The notes under the pieces were generated by a model. It was not told where the DNA came from, made no database searches, and worked only from the letters and a program-made list of their open reading frames with translations. From Aquiluna sp. (GTDB lineage: Bacteria; Actinomycetota; Actinomycetes; Actinomycetales; Microbacteriaceae): 64,000 bases of DNA. The stretch covers positions 1 to 64,000 of the forward strand of contig JAFMHN010000003.1 of the NCBI GenBank assembly GCA_017854485.1, in the 5' to 3' direction. The position numbers were made by a program, and so were the translations under genes. This document shows, one piece after another, positions 16,951 through 27,121 of the stretch (position 1 is the stretch's first letter; the number at the start of each line of letters is the position of its first letter).

Positions 16951-18443
16951 CTTTCCTCTTCTTCAACAAAAACGCTGGCCTCTCTAACCGCTTCACGTTC
17001 TTCGCGACCACGGGCCCTTTGATCCATCATCGAATAATACTCATCGCGACGCTGCTGATTAGTGCGCCTATTTTCACCATCGGCTAATGGTGACATTTCA
17101 GCCAGCTCGGCCACAGAGGCAACCAACGGATCCCAGTCAAACACCACACCATTACCTTCGCCGATGATTACGGTTGAACCACGCTTGGCACCAGCTCGTA
17201 TTAGCTCATCCTCGACACCGATTTTTGCAAGTCGTTCGGCAAGATATCCCACGGCCTCAGTGTTGCCAAAGTCAGTCTGGGCAACCCAGCGCTCAGGCTT
17301 GGCACCCATGATTCGGAATACATCCTCCCCGGAGATTGATTCTTTGCGAACCAAGTAGTGTCCGTCATCAACCTTGTTGGCGATCAAGGAGAACCGCTTC
17401 TGAGTTGAAGACACTAGGTTCTTTCGAGCAGTTTCAACCGCGGTGCTAAGAGCGAAGTTCAACTCCTTTAGTCCCTCGTGGGTGGCTGTTGAAATTAGGT
17501 AGACGGGGTAACCCTGCGCCCGGAAGTCCTCGGCCACGAATTCCGCCAATTCCTTAGCATCTGGGACATCAATCTTGTTTAGTGCAATCAGCTGGGGTCG
17601 CTCATGCAAAGGAGTCTGTCCCTCAGGGACCTGATAGTCGCGAAGCTCAGCCAGGATCACGTTGAGGTCGCTCATCGGATCTCTACCCGGCTCCATAGTG
17701 GCGCAATCAATCACATGCAGCAGCGCACTACATCTCTCAACGTGGCGGAGGAAATCAAGACCCAGACCCTTGCCCTGACTTGCTCCCTCAATAAGACCCG
17801 GAACATCAGCAACGGTGTAGCGCTGCTCTCCGGCCTGGACAACTCCAAGGTTGGGGTGCAAGGTGGTGAAGGGGTAGTCGGCAATTTTCGGGCGAGCAGA
17901 GCTCATGGCCGCAATAAGTGAAGACTTGCCGGCACTAGGGAACCCAACCAGTGCCACATCCGCGACCACCTTGAGCTCGAGAATAATGTCACCCTGCCAA
18001 CCAGGGACGCCAAGCAAGTGAAAGCCGGGTGCGATTCGTTTTCTGTTGCTCAAAGCTGCGTTACCGAGGCCGCCTTGACCGCCCTGGGCAACAACTAGTT
18101 CCATACCGGGCGCATCCAAGTCAGCAATTAGCTTGCCTTTGGCGTCCTTAACAACGGTTCCTACGGGCACCTTCAGAGCAATGTCGCCGCCATGAGCGCC
18201 GTTTCGGAAATCACCAGCACCGGCAGCACCGTGGAGACCCGTCCGGTGCGGACGGTGGTGGTAATCCAGCAAGGTAGTGGTGTTTAGGTCCGTAACCAGT
18301 GAGATGGTCCCACCATCACCACCGTTTGCTCCATCTGGTCCAGCAAGCGGCTTGAACTTCTCGCGCTTGGTGCTGGTACACCCATCGCCACCATTTCCGG
18401 CAGCAAGATGCAGGGTAACTTGATCGACGAATGTGACCATCAT
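16947..18443 (-). CDS. obgE: Obg family GTPase
   Basis: A GTPase tied to large-subunit assembly and stress control. The Obg domain is glycine-rich (residues about 3-160, e.g. GGNGGDGCTSTKREKF). The G domain follows, with G1 GFPSAGKSS near 167-175 and DVPGLIEGA. An OCT domain (about 345-425) and an acidic, arginine-rich tail close it (498 aa). Two ATG codons lie together (18443 and 18440) behind GGGAGG at 18450-18445; the second has the better spacing. That ribosome site directly follows the U-tract of the rpmA terminator, leaving no room for a promoter. Confidence 0.96.
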   Translation of the reverse strand: MMVTFVDQVTLHLAAGNGGDGCTSTKREKFKPLAGPDGANGGDGGTISLVTDLNTTTLLDYHHRPHRTGLHGAAGAGDFRNGAHGGDIALKVPVGTVVKDAKGKLIADLDAPGMELVVAQGGQGGLGNAALSNRKRIAPGFHLLGVPGWQGDIILELKVVADVALVGFPSAGKSSLIAAMSSARPKIADYPFTTLHPNLGVVQAGEQRYTVADVPGLIEGASQGKGLGLDFLRHVERCSALLHVIDCATMEPGRDPMSDLNVILAELRDYQVPEGQTPLHERPQLIALNKIDVPDAKELAEFVAEDFRAQGYPVYLISTATHEGLKELNFALSTAVETARKNLVSSTQKRFSLIANKVDDGHYLVRKESISGEDVFRIMGAKPERWVAQTDFGNTEAVGYLAERLAKIGVEDELIRAGAKRGSTVIIGEGNGVVFDWDPLVASVAELAEMSPLADGENRRTNQQRRDEYYSMMDQRARGREEREAVREASVFVEEEES

Positions 18444-18451
18444 GCCTCCCT

Positions 18452-18489
18452 AAAAAAAAGAGGCGGACCTTTTATCCAGGTCCGCCTCT
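18452..18489 (-). terminator. Strong intrinsic terminator between rpmA and obg
   Basis: Arms AGAGGCGGACC (18459-18469) and GGTCCGCCTCT (18479-18489) form a perfect 11-bp stem with a 9-nt loop. Read on the minus strand it is followed by eight T (18459-18452, the first also closing the stem). It ends the rplU-rpmA message. The obg ribosome site starts one base after the T-run. Confidence 0.93.
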
Positions 18490-18501
18490 GTAAAAAAACT
18501 G

Positions 18502-18753
18502 TTACTGGGTAACGATATTTACAACTCGGCGGCCAGCCTTTGCACCGAACTCAACGGCACCGGCAGCAAGAGCGAACAGAGTGTCATCCTTACCGCGACC
18601 AACGTTTACACCCGGGTGAAAGTGGGTGCCGCGCTGTCTGACAAGGATCTCACCGGCGTTTACGGCCTGGCCATCGTGGCGCTTCACGCCTAGGCGCTGA
18701 GCGTTTGAATCGCGACCGTTACGTGTGGAGCTAACTCCCTTTTTGGATGCCAT
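18502..18753 (-). CDS. rpmA: 50S ribosomal protein L27
   Basis: L27 sits near the peptidyl-transferase centre. The 83-residue sequence is typical: [39 protein letters not shown] (about 31-49). The N-terminus begins without the cleaved leader known in Firmicutes. It lies 14 bases after rplU and is followed by the terminator at 18452-18489. Confidence 0.98.
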   Translation of the reverse strand: MASKKGVSSTRNGRDSNAQRLGVKRHDGQAVNAGEILVRQRGTHFHPGVNVGRGKDDTLFALAAGAVEFGAKAGRRVVNIVTQ

Positions 18754-18767
18754 TGTCTAACTCCTAC

Positions 18768-19073
18768 TTACTTGATCTCTGTGACCTGAACACGAGTTAG
18801 GTCCTGGCGGTGGCCCTGACGCTTCTTGTATCCAGTCTTGTTCTTGTACTTCTGAATCGAAATCTTTGGGCCGCGAGTCTGCTCCAGAACCTCGGCAACA
18901 ACCTTTACCTTGGCAAGACTCTTGGAATCAGAGGTGACCTTGTCACCATCAACCAACAAGACTGCAGGCAGCTCAACAGAGCCCGATGAGGCTGCAATGC
19001 GGTTCATGGTCACTATTGTGCCGACCTCGACCTTTTCCTGGCGTCCACCAGCGCGAACAATTGCGTAAACCAC
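18768..19073 (-). CDS. rplU: 50S ribosomal protein L21
   Basis: L21 binds 23S rRNA and is of normal length (101 aa). The family signature is present at the C-terminus: KIKVHRK-like segment [18 protein letters not shown] (about residues 76-93). It heads the rplU-rpmA pair, and rne lies about 100 bases upstream on the same strand, an order shared by most actinobacteria. Confidence 0.98.
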   Translation of the reverse strand: MVYAIVRAGGRQEKVEVGTIVTMNRIAASSGSVELPAVLLVDGDKVTSDSKSLAKVKVVAEVLEQTRGPKISIQKYKNKTGYKKRQGHRQDLTRVQVTEIK

Positions 19074-19177
19074 TTTGAAACCTAACTATTAGGGAAAACT
19101 TGTCTGACCACAGAACGCGGTCAACAGCCTCGAAGTTTAGCAAATAAAACAAGCGGAGGCAACATAAAAACGCGTAT

Positions 19178-21055
19178 TTAGTCCGTTGTCTTTTTCACTT
19201 TGCCAACCGAAGACGCCCTGCGACGCTTTGGCTTAGCTGGCACCTGTGGTTCTGGAAGGGAATCTAGGACCGCATTTAGAATCTCAGTCTTACCCTCCGG
19301 CTCCTTTTGCTCCGGCTCAGCCGCAACTTCTTCCGAGTGTCCGGCGGATGCGATTTGATTCACAACGCTCTTGAAAGCATCTGCCTGCTCAGCTGTAACG
19401 ATCTTCTTTACAACTTGAGTCTTTGGCTTTTCCTTCTTCTTTCCGCGTTTTGGCTCGGAAACTTCAGGCATTTTGAATCGAGGCTCATCGTGAACCACAA
19501 CTCCCCTGCCGGCACAGCAGTCACAGGGCTCAGAGAAGGTCTCGAGCAGACCCAGACCGATCTTCTTTCGAGTCAGCTGCACTAGACCTAGGGATGTAAC
19601 CTCGCCAACCTGATTCTTAGTACGGTCCCTGCTTAGGCACTCGAGCAGTCGCCTGCGCACCATTTCCTGGTTGGATTCTTGAATCATGTCGATAAAGTCG
19701 ACCACGACGATTCCACCAATATCACGCAGGCGCAACTGGCGAACCAGCTCCTCTGCGGCCTCAAGATTGTTCTTGGTTACAGTCTCTTCCAGGTTTCCAC
19801 CAGAACCGATGAACTTACCTGTGTTCACGTCAACCACGGTCATGGCTTCGGTTCGGTCTATTACCAACGAGCCGCCCGATGGCAAGAACACCTTGCGATC
19901 AAGCGCCTTGGCTATTTGATCGCCAAGTCGGTACTTGTCAAAAATGTCCTCTTGGTCGCTGTACTCAACCAATCGCTCAAGCAGCTCTGGAGCCACTGAC
20001 TCTAGGTAGTGGCGAATTGTCTCCAGTGAATCTCCACCGGAAATAACTAGCTCATGGAAATCTTCGTTGAAGACATCGCGAATGATTTTGACCAGTAAGT
20101 CTGGTTCGCTGTGAAGCAAAGTCGGTGCCTTGCCCTTGGCAACCTGGGCATTGATGTCTTCCCATTGGCTCTTGAGTCTCTCAACATCAAGAGTCAGCTG
20201 ATCCTCTGTCGCGCCTTCTGCAGCGGTCCTGACAATCACACCAGCATCTTCCGGAAGGGCGTGCTTCAGAATCTGCTTTAGACGCTGGCGCTCTCCCTCA
20301 GGAAGCTTTCTGGAGATTCCGGACATGTTACCGCCTGGAACGTACACCAGGAAGCGCCCCGGTAGCGAAATTTGAGAAGTAAGGCGAGCACCTTTTTGTC
20401 CAACTGGGTCCTTGGTCACCTGCACCAAAACATGATCTCCGGACTTCAGGGCAAGTTCGATGCGACGTGGCTGGTTGCCAGTCTCGGCAGCCTCCCAGTC
20501 AACCTCACCTGAGTAAAGCACCGCGTTTCTGCCGCGCCCAATGTCAACGAACGCTGCCTCCATGGATGGGAGCACGTTTTGAACTTTTCCTAGGTAGACA
20601 TTGCCGATTAGTGAACCACCTTGGCTCTCAGCCACATAGTGCTCAACCAGTAAGCCATCTTCAAGAACGCCAATTTGAACTCGGGCATCCTTTTCGCGGA
20701 CGACCATTCTTCTATCGACCGATTCGCGCCGTGCCAAGAACTCAGACTCAGTGACAGCAGTTCGGCGGCGACCAGAGTCACGAGAGTCTTTGCGCCTGGC
20801 CCGCTTGGCCGCAACCCTAGTTGAGCCAGCCTCTTTTTCCTCTGCTGGCTGATCCGCCTGCTTCTTGGATTGATTTGGTTCGGTCTTGGTTCGGGTTCTA
20901 GTTCGTGCTGCTGGAGCGCGTTTCGGCGCCTCAGTCGCTTCCTCGTCGGCAAGCTTTCCGCTGCGCGGATTCACCTTGGGAGTCGGGAGGTCTGGTGCCT
21001 GGAAAATTAGCTGAGTAGTCAGCGGTTTCTTTGGTTCTTCTTTTTTGGTAGCCAC
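19178..21055 (-). CDS. rne: Ribonuclease E/G
   Basis: Endonuclease of RNA decay and rRNA/tRNA maturation. The N-terminal ~110 residues are charged, disordered and arginine/lysine-rich. An S1 domain follows (about 130-225), then the catalytic core, with VVDVNTGKF near 390 and VVDFIDM near 435 for metal binding. A CDCCAGRG zinc-link motif lies near 520. The C-terminal ~80 residues are again charged. The start is GTG at 21055, with AGGG 5 bases upstream. A TTGACA at 21198-21193 on this strand is a possible -35 box, which would give a leader of more than 100 bases. Confidence 0.93.
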   Translation of the reverse strand: MATKKEEPKKPLTTQLIFQAPDLPTPKVNPRSGKLADEEATEAPKRAPAARTRTRTKTEPNQSKKQADQPAEEKEAGSTRVAAKRARRKDSRDSGRRRTAVTESEFLARRESVDRRMVVREKDARVQIGVLEDGLLVEHYVAESQGGSLIGNVYLGKVQNVLPSMEAAFVDIGRGRNAVLYSGEVDWEAAETGNQPRRIELALKSGDHVLVQVTKDPVGQKGARLTSQISLPGRFLVYVPGGNMSGISRKLPEGERQRLKQILKHALPEDAGVIVRTAAEGATEDQLTLDVERLKSQWEDINAQVAKGKAPTLLHSEPDLLVKIIRDVFNEDFHELVISGGDSLETIRHYLESVAPELLERLVEYSDQEDIFDKYRLGDQIAKALDRKVFLPSGGSLVIDRTEAMTVVDVNTGKFIGSGGNLEETVTKNNLEAAEELVRQLRLRDIGGIVVVDFIDMIQESNQEMVRRRLLECLSRDRTKNQVGEVTSLGLVQLTRKKIGLGLLETFSEPCDCCAGRGVVVHDEPRFKMPEVSEPKRGKKKEKPKTQVVKKIVTAEQADAFKSVVNQIASAGHSEEVAAEPEQKEPEGKTEILNAVLDSLPEPQVPAKPKRRRASSVGKVKKTTD

Positions 21056-21237
21056 TTGTGCCCTATAAAGCCCTTTGGTTCACACCCGTGAGGCCATTCT
21101 CGTGGTTCAAGCCGCAGCCGGAACCTAATTCTTATCGTCGGGGCATGTCGCTCGCCGAACAAATCTTTGATGCAAGTGTGATCGCATCTTTGTGTCAAGT
21201 ATGCCATGGGTTGTTATATAAATGGGATAATTTGAAG

Positions 21238-21804
21238 ATGCTATTTCCAATCGCCCTAATTTCGCTCGGTGTAATGGGCTGGATTGCAAGCTTCGGTTTG
21301 ACTCTGGAGCGATTGCACGTTGCCGCAAATCCGCTGGCTTCAACTTCTTGCGACATCTCACCGTTTCTTAGCTGCAAGTCTGTAATGCTCAGTGAGCAGG
21401 CCGCTCTGCTGGGTTTCCCTAATCCGCTAATTGGCTTAGCAGCGTTCTTTGCTCCCGTAGTAGTGGGAATGGCAATGCTTGCCGGAGCAAAATTTGCTCC
21501 GTGGTTCTGGCGCTTATTCCTTGCCGGACATGCCGGCGCCTTCGTTTTTGTTATTTGGCTATTCACCCAGTCGGCTTACGTAATTGGCTCACTTTGCATT
21601 TACTGCATGGTTGCCTGGACTGCCACCATTCCACTGTTCTGGATGACACTCGGTCGAACCCTAAACGACGGGCATCTGGGAAAAAGACCCAAGCTGGGCG
21701 AGTTTGTCTACTCCTGGAGCTGGGTCCTGAGCCTAATGACCTATTTGATTCTTGCCGTTTTGATTTTGGTGCAGTTCTGGGAGTTCTGGCCGACTCTGTT
21801 CTAG
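21238..21804 (+). CDS. Vitamin K epoxide reductase family membrane protein
   Basis: A 188-residue membrane protein with about five helices. It carries the VKOR hallmarks: a cysteine pair in the first loop (STSCDISPFLSCKSV, about residues 38-52) and CIYC (near 119-122). In actinobacteria such proteins re-oxidise a DsbA-like partner to form disulfides in exported proteins. A longer reading frame begins at 21058, but its first 60 residues do not look like VKOR. I chose ATG 21238: GATAAT ends 6 bases before it and no ribosome site is visible, so it may be leaderless. It runs away from rne. Confidence 0.85.
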   Translation: MLFPIALISLGVMGWIASFGLTLERLHVAANPLASTSCDISPFLSCKSVMLSEQAALLGFPNPLIGLAAFFAPVVVGMAMLAGAKFAPWFWRLFLAGHAGAFVFVIWLFTQSAYVIGSLCIYCMVAWTATIPLFWMTLGRTLNDGHLGKRPKLGEFVYSWSWVLSLMTYLILAVLILVQFWEFWPTLF

Positions 21805-22214
21805 TTCTGCTCAAACCAAAGTGCGAGTTCGCGCTCGGCGCTCTCGTCTGAGTCGGAACCGTGCACAAGGTTTTGAACCACCTTCGTGCCCCAGTCTCGA
21901 CCTAAGTCGCCCCTGATGGTTCCTGGAGCCGCCACGGTTGGATCGGTGGGTCCAGCAAGTGCTCGGAAGCCTTCGATGACGCGGTTCCCCTCTAGCGCGA
22001 TAGCTACGACCGGGCCGGACATCATGAATTCCATAAGTGGCTCGTAAAACGCCTTACCCTCGTGCTCCGCGTAGTGCTTGGCAAGCAGCTCCCGAGAGGG
22101 AGTTAGCTTCTCTAACTTGGCGACTTGATAGCCCTTTTGCTCACAGCGGGAGATGATCTCGCCAATCAGGTTCCTTCGAACGCCGTCTGGCTTAATTAGA
22201 ACTAGGGTCTGCAT
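21801..22214 (-). CDS. ndk: Nucleoside diphosphate kinase
   Basis: It moves the gamma phosphate from ATP to other nucleoside diphosphates. The active-site histidine lies in the signature NLVHGSDSDESAERE (about residues 115-129), and the protein starts MQTLVLIKPDGVRRN. Length (137 aa) is normal. An AAAGGA site lies 11 bases before the ATG. Its start overlaps the end of the DUF4233 gene by 23 bases, so it is part of the ileS-folC-DUF4233-ndk operon. Its stop overlaps the VKOR stop by 4 bases. Confidence 0.97.
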   Translation of the reverse strand: MQTLVLIKPDGVRRNLIGEIISRCEQKGYQVAKLEKLTPSRELLAKHYAEHEGKAFYEPLMEFMMSGPVVAIALEGNRVIEGFRALAGPTDPTVAAPGTIRGDLGRDWGTKVVQNLVHGSDSDESAERELALWFEQN

Positions 22215-22602
22215 CTTCGGTGAGTCCTTTCAATTTGTCCACATTCGCGCGAGCTTTGTCTATTGTGCCACCGGCAACCAGAGCCCAAATCCACATACCG
22301 GCCACAATGGACCCGATAACAAACATGCCCCACAGCCAAAATCCCGAGGCCAGCACTGCAATCTGGATCAACCAGCCCAGGGCATAGCCAAAGGGCTTGG
22401 ACAGCAGGGCCGGGGTCAAAATGCAAAGCAGCGCCACTGTCAAGCCAATGGCCCAAATAATTTCTGTTTGAGGAAGATTTGGGCTGATGTCCGCGGCCTT
22501 TAGACCGAAGGCCGTCAGGGTGGCGAAGAAAACCACAAAAGCTTCAAAGCTCAGCGCAATCGAAGCCAGTGCTCTTTTTGAGGATTTACTCTTCACCATC
22601 AT
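22192..22602 (-). CDS. DUF4233 family membrane protein
   Basis: A small four-helix membrane protein of unknown function that regularly follows folC in actinobacteria. The N-terminus (SKRALASIALSFEAFVVFFATLTAFGL) is typical of the family. A frame extends to 22635, but the start is more likely ATG 22602, ATG 22599 or GTG 22596, since AAGGA lies just upstream of these and the folC stop is at 22586. It overlaps both folC and ndk, which makes co-translation likely. Confidence 0.82.
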   Translation of the reverse strand: MMVKSKSSKRALASIALSFEAFVVFFATLTAFGLKAADISPNLPQTEIIWAIGLTVALLCILTPALLSKPFGYALGWLIQIAVLASGFWLWGMFVIGSIVAGMWIWALVAGGTIDKARANVDKLKGLTEDADPSSN

Positions 22603-23920
22603 CCTTGTCTTGAAGCCTTTCGAGAAGTGCCCCAACTAAATAGAGGGAGCCACTAACAAAGACCGGCCGGTTGGTTTCTGCACCAAGTTTAAAGGCACTT
22701 CCATACGCCGACCAAAAATCCTCGTCAATTTCATCGACCAACACGCCCTGGTCGGTAAAGACCGCCTCCAGTTCCGCTGCCGGAATTCCCCTACCGCCGG
22801 GAACGCTAGTGATTATGAGGTGTTCGAAAACTCCTGCAAGCTCTAGGGCGCTTGAAACAAGGTCTTTGTCGCCTACCATTCCAACCACACCGATTGCCTT
22901 TGGCGCTGCAAAGTGCCAGTTCATGGCTTCACGCAGGCTCTCCAGTCCAGCTGGGTTGTGAGCACCGTCTAGAACAACCAGAGGCTCCTTGCTGACTACC
23001 TGCAGTCTGCCAGGGGTTATCGCGTCTGCCAGAGCTGCTCGCAACACCTCGTCTGCGATCGCCCTGCCCAAAAATGCCTCCACTGCCACGATCGCAGTCG
23101 CTGCATTCTGTGCTTGGTGTTTCCCAATGATCGGCATCCAGACCGAAGGGTACTCCGCAAAAATTCCTTGGACTGTGAACCTGGTGCCGAAGCCATCTGG
23201 CTCGGCATCGGAGAACTGGAACTCGCCGCCGGCTAGAAACACATCATTCTCAGCGTGACGCCTAAGGATTGCCTCGACGCTAGCCAGCTGTGAATTTGAA
23301 ACCACTATCGAGCCTGGCTTAATGATTCCAGCCTTGGTTTCTGCGATTTCTTCGACCGTGTCACCAAGTGTTTTTTGGTGGTCCAGCGCAATTGACCCAA
23401 ATACCGCAACATCTGCATCTGCAACGTTCGTTGCATCCCACAGGCCTCCGATGCCGACCTCCAGCACCAAGACATCAATGGGCGCGTCAGAGAACACATG
23501 AAATGCCAACGCCGTGAAAACCTCAAAAAAAGTCAGCGCAGCTTCGCCGGCTAATTCGAGCTCCTGGTCAACCAGCTCAATCAGTGGCAGGTTTTCCTGA
23601 AAAGCATCGATGATCCGCTGATCCTCAACTGGCTCACCGTCTAGGGCAATGCGCTCATTGAATGTCACCAGGTGTGGACTGGTAAGGCGGCCGGTTCTAA
23701 GCCCGTGTTCGCGCAACAGCCGTTCAGTAATCCGGGCGATCGAAGTCTTGCCATTGGTGCCGGTTATATGAATGATTTTGTAGTTTGCCTGAGGGCTTCC
23801 CATAAGGTCGACCAGTCGCCTGGTTGGATCCAAGCGCGCCTCAATTTTGTTCTCAGGCTGCCTGGCATAAAGCGCCGCCAGAACTTGATCTATGGTGTCG
23901 AAATTGTCGGAACTGCTCAA
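22586..23920 (-). CDS. folC: Folylpolyglutamate synthase / dihydrofolate synthase
   Basis: It joins glutamate to dihydropteroate and lengthens the glutamate tail of folates. The Mur-ligase fold is visible: the P-loop [13 protein letters not shown] (about residues 51-63), [25 protein letters not shown] and [11 protein letters not shown]. Length (444 aa) is normal. The start is TTG at 23920, overlapping the ileS stop as TTGA. Confidence 0.95.
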   Translation of the reverse strand: MSSSDNFDTIDQVLAALYARQPENKIEARLDPTRRLVDLMGSPQANYKIIHITGTNGKTSIARITERLLREHGLRTGRLTSPHLVTFNERIALDGEPVEDQRIIDAFQENLPLIELVDQELELAGEAALTFFEVFTALAFHVFSDAPIDVLVLEVGIGGLWDATNVADADVAVFGSIALDHQKTLGDTVEEIAETKAGIIKPGSIVVSNSQLASVEAILRRHAENDVFLAGGEFQFSDAEPDGFGTRFTVQGIFAEYPSVWMPIIGKHQAQNAATAIVAVEAFLGRAIADEVLRAALADAITPGRLQVVSKEPLVVLDGAHNPAGLESLREAMNWHFAAPKAIGVVGMVGDKDLVSSALELAGVFEHLIITSVPGGRGIPAAELEAVFTDQGVLVDEIDEDFWSAYGSAFKLGAETNRPVFVSGSLYLVGALLERLQDKDDGEE

Positions 23921-26900
23921 TTTTTTACCACGGAAATATCCAGTTGTCCGTTATCACCAATCTGCAAGCTGCTTGCGGCTCCGGCAACTATAGAAAGCTC
24001 AGTAGCAAGGGTTTCTTTGGATATGAGCTCCTTGTGCTGGATGAGTGCGGTCACAGATTCTTCATCCGCAGTCAACACCAGACTTATTCGATCTGAGATA
24101 TCGAGGTCCGCATTCTTCCTGGCCTGCTGAACGTGCCGAATGGTGTCTCTGGCTAGGCCCTCGGCCAATAATTCCGGGGTCAATCGAGTGTCGAGCAACA
24201 CAAAGCCGAGCGAAGTAAGGCCCACCAGCTGGCTGCTGTCATCAGCATTTGCCACCAGCGTTAGCTCATACTCTCCTGCCTCCAGCTTGGTTCCATCTAC
24301 TTCGACACCATCGGGAGTTTGCTGCCAGTTACCAGACTTGGCCTGAACGATGATGCGCTGGACGTCCTTTCCCACTCGTGGCCCAAGCGCACGAGCGTTG
24401 ACTGTGAGAGATTTAGCCAATCCGAACTTGCTGGCTGTCTCTGAATCCGCCTCAACCACCTCGACGCTTTTGACGTTCAGTTCTTCAGCCAAGAGGTCAG
24501 CGTAGGCGCCGAGAGTTTGAGCGTCGGCAACAGCCACGGTTAGTTTTGCCAACGGCAATCTCACTCTGAGCTTCGATGACTTTCGAAGTGAAAGTCCGAC
24601 TGATGCTGCCTCGCGGATGGCGTCCATGTCCGAAACCAATCGATCGTCAGCTACGAACTCTTCTGCCTCCGGCCAGGACTCCAGGTGAACCGACCTGCCG
24701 CCGGTAAGCCCCCGCCACATTTCCTCGGCAGCCAATGGCAACAGTGGTGCGATGACTCTAAAGACCGACTCAAGCACGGTGTAGAGCGTGTCAAAGGCAT
24801 CCTTGTCACCGGCCCAGAAGCGATCGCGTGATCGACGGATGTACCAATTTGTTAGAACCTCGGCAAAATCCCTGACCTTGGCAGATGCCGAGAAGCTATC
24901 AAAAGCATCAAGATCTGCGGTGACTTCTTCAATCAGTCTTCTAGTTTTTGCCATGATGTATCGATCCAGCAACTCCTCGGAAGCCATTGATGGGCTTGCC
25001 GTGTAGCTGGAGGCGTTGGCATATAGAGCAAAGAAGTAATAGCTATTCCACAGCGGCAACAGCGCCTGCCGAACACCCTCGCGAATGCCCTGTTCGGTGA
25101 CCGACAGGTTTCCACCCCTCAGGATTGGACTGGACATGAGGAACCAGCGCATGGCATCAGAACCATCGCGATCGAAGACCTCATTTACGTCTGGGTAGTT
25201 TCTAAGACTCTTGGACATCTTCTGTCCGTCGTTACCCAAGACGATTCCGTGGCTCACTGCATTCTTGAACGCCGGTCGATCAAACAATGCAGTGGAAAGA
25301 ACGTGCAGGGTGTAGAACCAACCCTTGGTCTGACCCACATACTCAACGATGTAATCGCCAGGGAAGTGAGAGTCGAACCACTCCTGGTTTTCAAACGGAT
25401 AGTGAACCTGAGCAAACGGCATTGAGCCGGACTCAAACCAGCAGTCCAAAACCTCGGGAACTCTCCTCATTGTTGACTTGCCGGTTGGATCGTCTGGATT
25501 CGGTCTTGTGAGTTCATCAATTACTGGTCTGTGGAAGTCGCTCGGCCTAACCCCAAAATCGCGCTCTAGCTCGTCAAGGGATCCGTACACATCAATCCGA
25601 GGGTAGTTCGGGTCGTCTGACTTCCATACTGGGATTGGAGCGCCCCAGAAGCGGTTTCTGGATATGGCCCAGTCGCGAACATTCTCGAGCCATTTTCCGA
25701 AGCCGCCGTCTTTGGTGTGCTCAGGAACCCAATTGATTTCCTGGTTCAGCTCCAGCATGCGCTCCTTGATTTTCGTTGTTTCAACGAACCATGAGGAGAC
25801 CGCCTTGTAAATCAGCGGATTCTTGCATCGGTAGCAGTGGGGGTAGCTGTGCTCATAGGAAGCCTGCCTAAACAGTCGCCCTGCGCTCTTGAGGTCTTGA
25901 GTTATCGGCTTGTTGGCCTCAAATACGTGCTGCCCCTGATAGGGCTGAATCAAGGAAGTGAACTCACCTCGTTCGTTGACAGAAACATAGGTTGGAATGC
26001 CGGCCGCGGAACACAGCATCTGGTCGTCTTCACCATATGCAGGTGCCTGGTGAACGATTCCAGTTCCGTCATCGGCAGTAACGTAGTCCCCCACCAACAC
26101 CTGCCAGGCATTCTCGATGTCAAATTTCTCAGCATCGCGATAGAAGTCAAAGACCGGCTCATAGCGAATGCCGGCCAAATCCGAACCCATCAACTTCTTG
26201 GTAACCGCTGCGGTTGCATCCTCGATGGACTCAAACCCGAGCTCCTTGAGGTAGCCGGGGATCAAGGATGTTGCAAGCAGATACTGCTCATCACCCAAAA
26301 CACTGGATTTGGCGTGAATAACCGAATATTCAATTTCTGGACCCACCGCCAGCGCAAAGTTTGTGGGAAGTGTCCATGGCGTTGTTGTCCAAGCCAAAAG
26401 CTTCACCCCGTGAAGTTCGCCCTGGCTAGTCACAGGGAAGGTTACGGTTACCGATTGGTCCTGACGGTCTCGGTAGACCTCATCGTCCATACGAAGTTCG
26501 TGGTTGGACAGCGGCGTTTCACATCTCCAGCAGTAAGCGAGGACCTTAAAGCCCTCATAAATCAAGCCTTTTTGGTGAAGCTGCGAGAAGGCCCAGAGCA
26601 CGCTCTCGGTGTAATTCTGATCCAGGGTCTTATAGTCGTTGTCAAAATCCACCCAGCGAGCCTGGCGGGTGATGTAGCTGCGCCAGTCTTCGGTGTACTT
26701 CAATACCGAGGTCCTGCAGAAGTCGTTGAACTTACCCACTCCAAACTTTTCGATCTCAGGGCGCCCAGAGATGCCCAAGAGTCGTTCGGCTTCCACTTCC
26801 GCTGGAAGTCCGTGCGTGTCCCATCCAAACCTGCGCTCCACTTTCTTGCCGCGCATGGTTTGATACCTAGGAACTAAGTCTTTTGCGTAACCAGTGAGCA

Positions 26901-27102
26901 GGTGACCGTAGTGAGGAAGTCCATTGGCAAAGGGTGGGCCGTCATAAAACACGAACTCCTCTGCATCGATCGCGGCTCGCTGATCAATGGACTCCTGAAA
27001 GGTTCCATCGGCATCCCAATACTCGAGCACCTCCTTTTCAAGTTCTGGAAACGAAGGTGAGGCCTTTGGCCCCTGGGAGGAATTCCTGTGCTTTGGATAC
27101 AT
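23917..27102 (-). CDS. ileS: Isoleucyl-tRNA synthetase
   Basis: It charges tRNA-Ile. HYGH near residues 58-61 and KMSKS ([12 protein letters not shown]) in the second half are the class I signatures. The 1061-residue length and motif [11 protein letters not shown] match the larger type-2 IleS found in actinobacteria. The frame is open to 27276, but the first 58 residues have no IleS likeness and lie over valS, so I take ATG 27102 ([11 protein letters not shown]). No clear ribosome site precedes it. The valS start is only 19 bases away on the other strand. Confidence 0.95.
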   Translation of the reverse strand: MYPKHRNSSQGPKASPSFPELEKEVLEYWDADGTFQESIDQRAAIDAEEFVFYDGPPFANGLPHYGHLLTGYAKDLVPRYQTMRGKKVERRFGWDTHGLPAEVEAERLLGISGRPEIEKFGVGKFNDFCRTSVLKYTEDWRSYITRQARWVDFDNDYKTLDQNYTESVLWAFSQLHQKGLIYEGFKVLAYCWRCETPLSNHELRMDDEVYRDRQDQSVTVTFPVTSQGELHGVKLLAWTTTPWTLPTNFALAVGPEIEYSVIHAKSSVLGDEQYLLATSLIPGYLKELGFESIEDATAAVTKKLMGSDLAGIRYEPVFDFYRDAEKFDIENAWQVLVGDYVTADDGTGIVHQAPAYGEDDQMLCSAAGIPTYVSVNERGEFTSLIQPYQGQHVFEANKPITQDLKSAGRLFRQASYEHSYPHCYRCKNPLIYKAVSSWFVETTKIKERMLELNQEINWVPEHTKDGGFGKWLENVRDWAISRNRFWGAPIPVWKSDDPNYPRIDVYGSLDELERDFGVRPSDFHRPVIDELTRPNPDDPTGKSTMRRVPEVLDCWFESGSMPFAQVHYPFENQEWFDSHFPGDYIVEYVGQTKGWFYTLHVLSTALFDRPAFKNAVSHGIVLGNDGQKMSKSLRNYPDVNEVFDRDGSDAMRWFLMSSPILRGGNLSVTEQGIREGVRQALLPLWNSYYFFALYANASSYTASPSMASEELLDRYIMAKTRRLIEEVTADLDAFDSFSASAKVRDFAEVLTNWYIRRSRDRFWAGDKDAFDTLYTVLESVFRVIAPLLPLAAEEMWRGLTGGRSVHLESWPEAEEFVADDRLVSDMDAIREAASVGLSLRKSSKLRVRLPLAKLTVAVADAQTLGAYADLLAEELNVKSVEVVEADSETASKFGLAKSLTVNARALGPRVGKDVQRIIVQAKSGNWQQTPDGVEVDGTKLEAGEYELTLVANADDSSQLVGLTSLGFVLLDTRLTPELLAEGLARDTIRHVQQARKNADLDISDRISLVLTADEESVTALIQHKELISKETLATELSIVAGAASSLQIGDNGQLDISVVKN

Positions 27103-27121
27103 CAGCGCTTTCGGAGAAGTT

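Noticed and set aside
21058-21237. 60-residue N-terminal extension of the VKOR protein
   Set aside because: The extension has no family likeness and lies in the promoter region of the divergent rne; VKOR proteins begin near MLFPIALISLG.
25837-26877. 346-codon open frame on the plus strand
   Set aside because: It lies wholly antisense to ileS, whose protein is unmistakable; it has no ribosome site and its translation shows no known domain.
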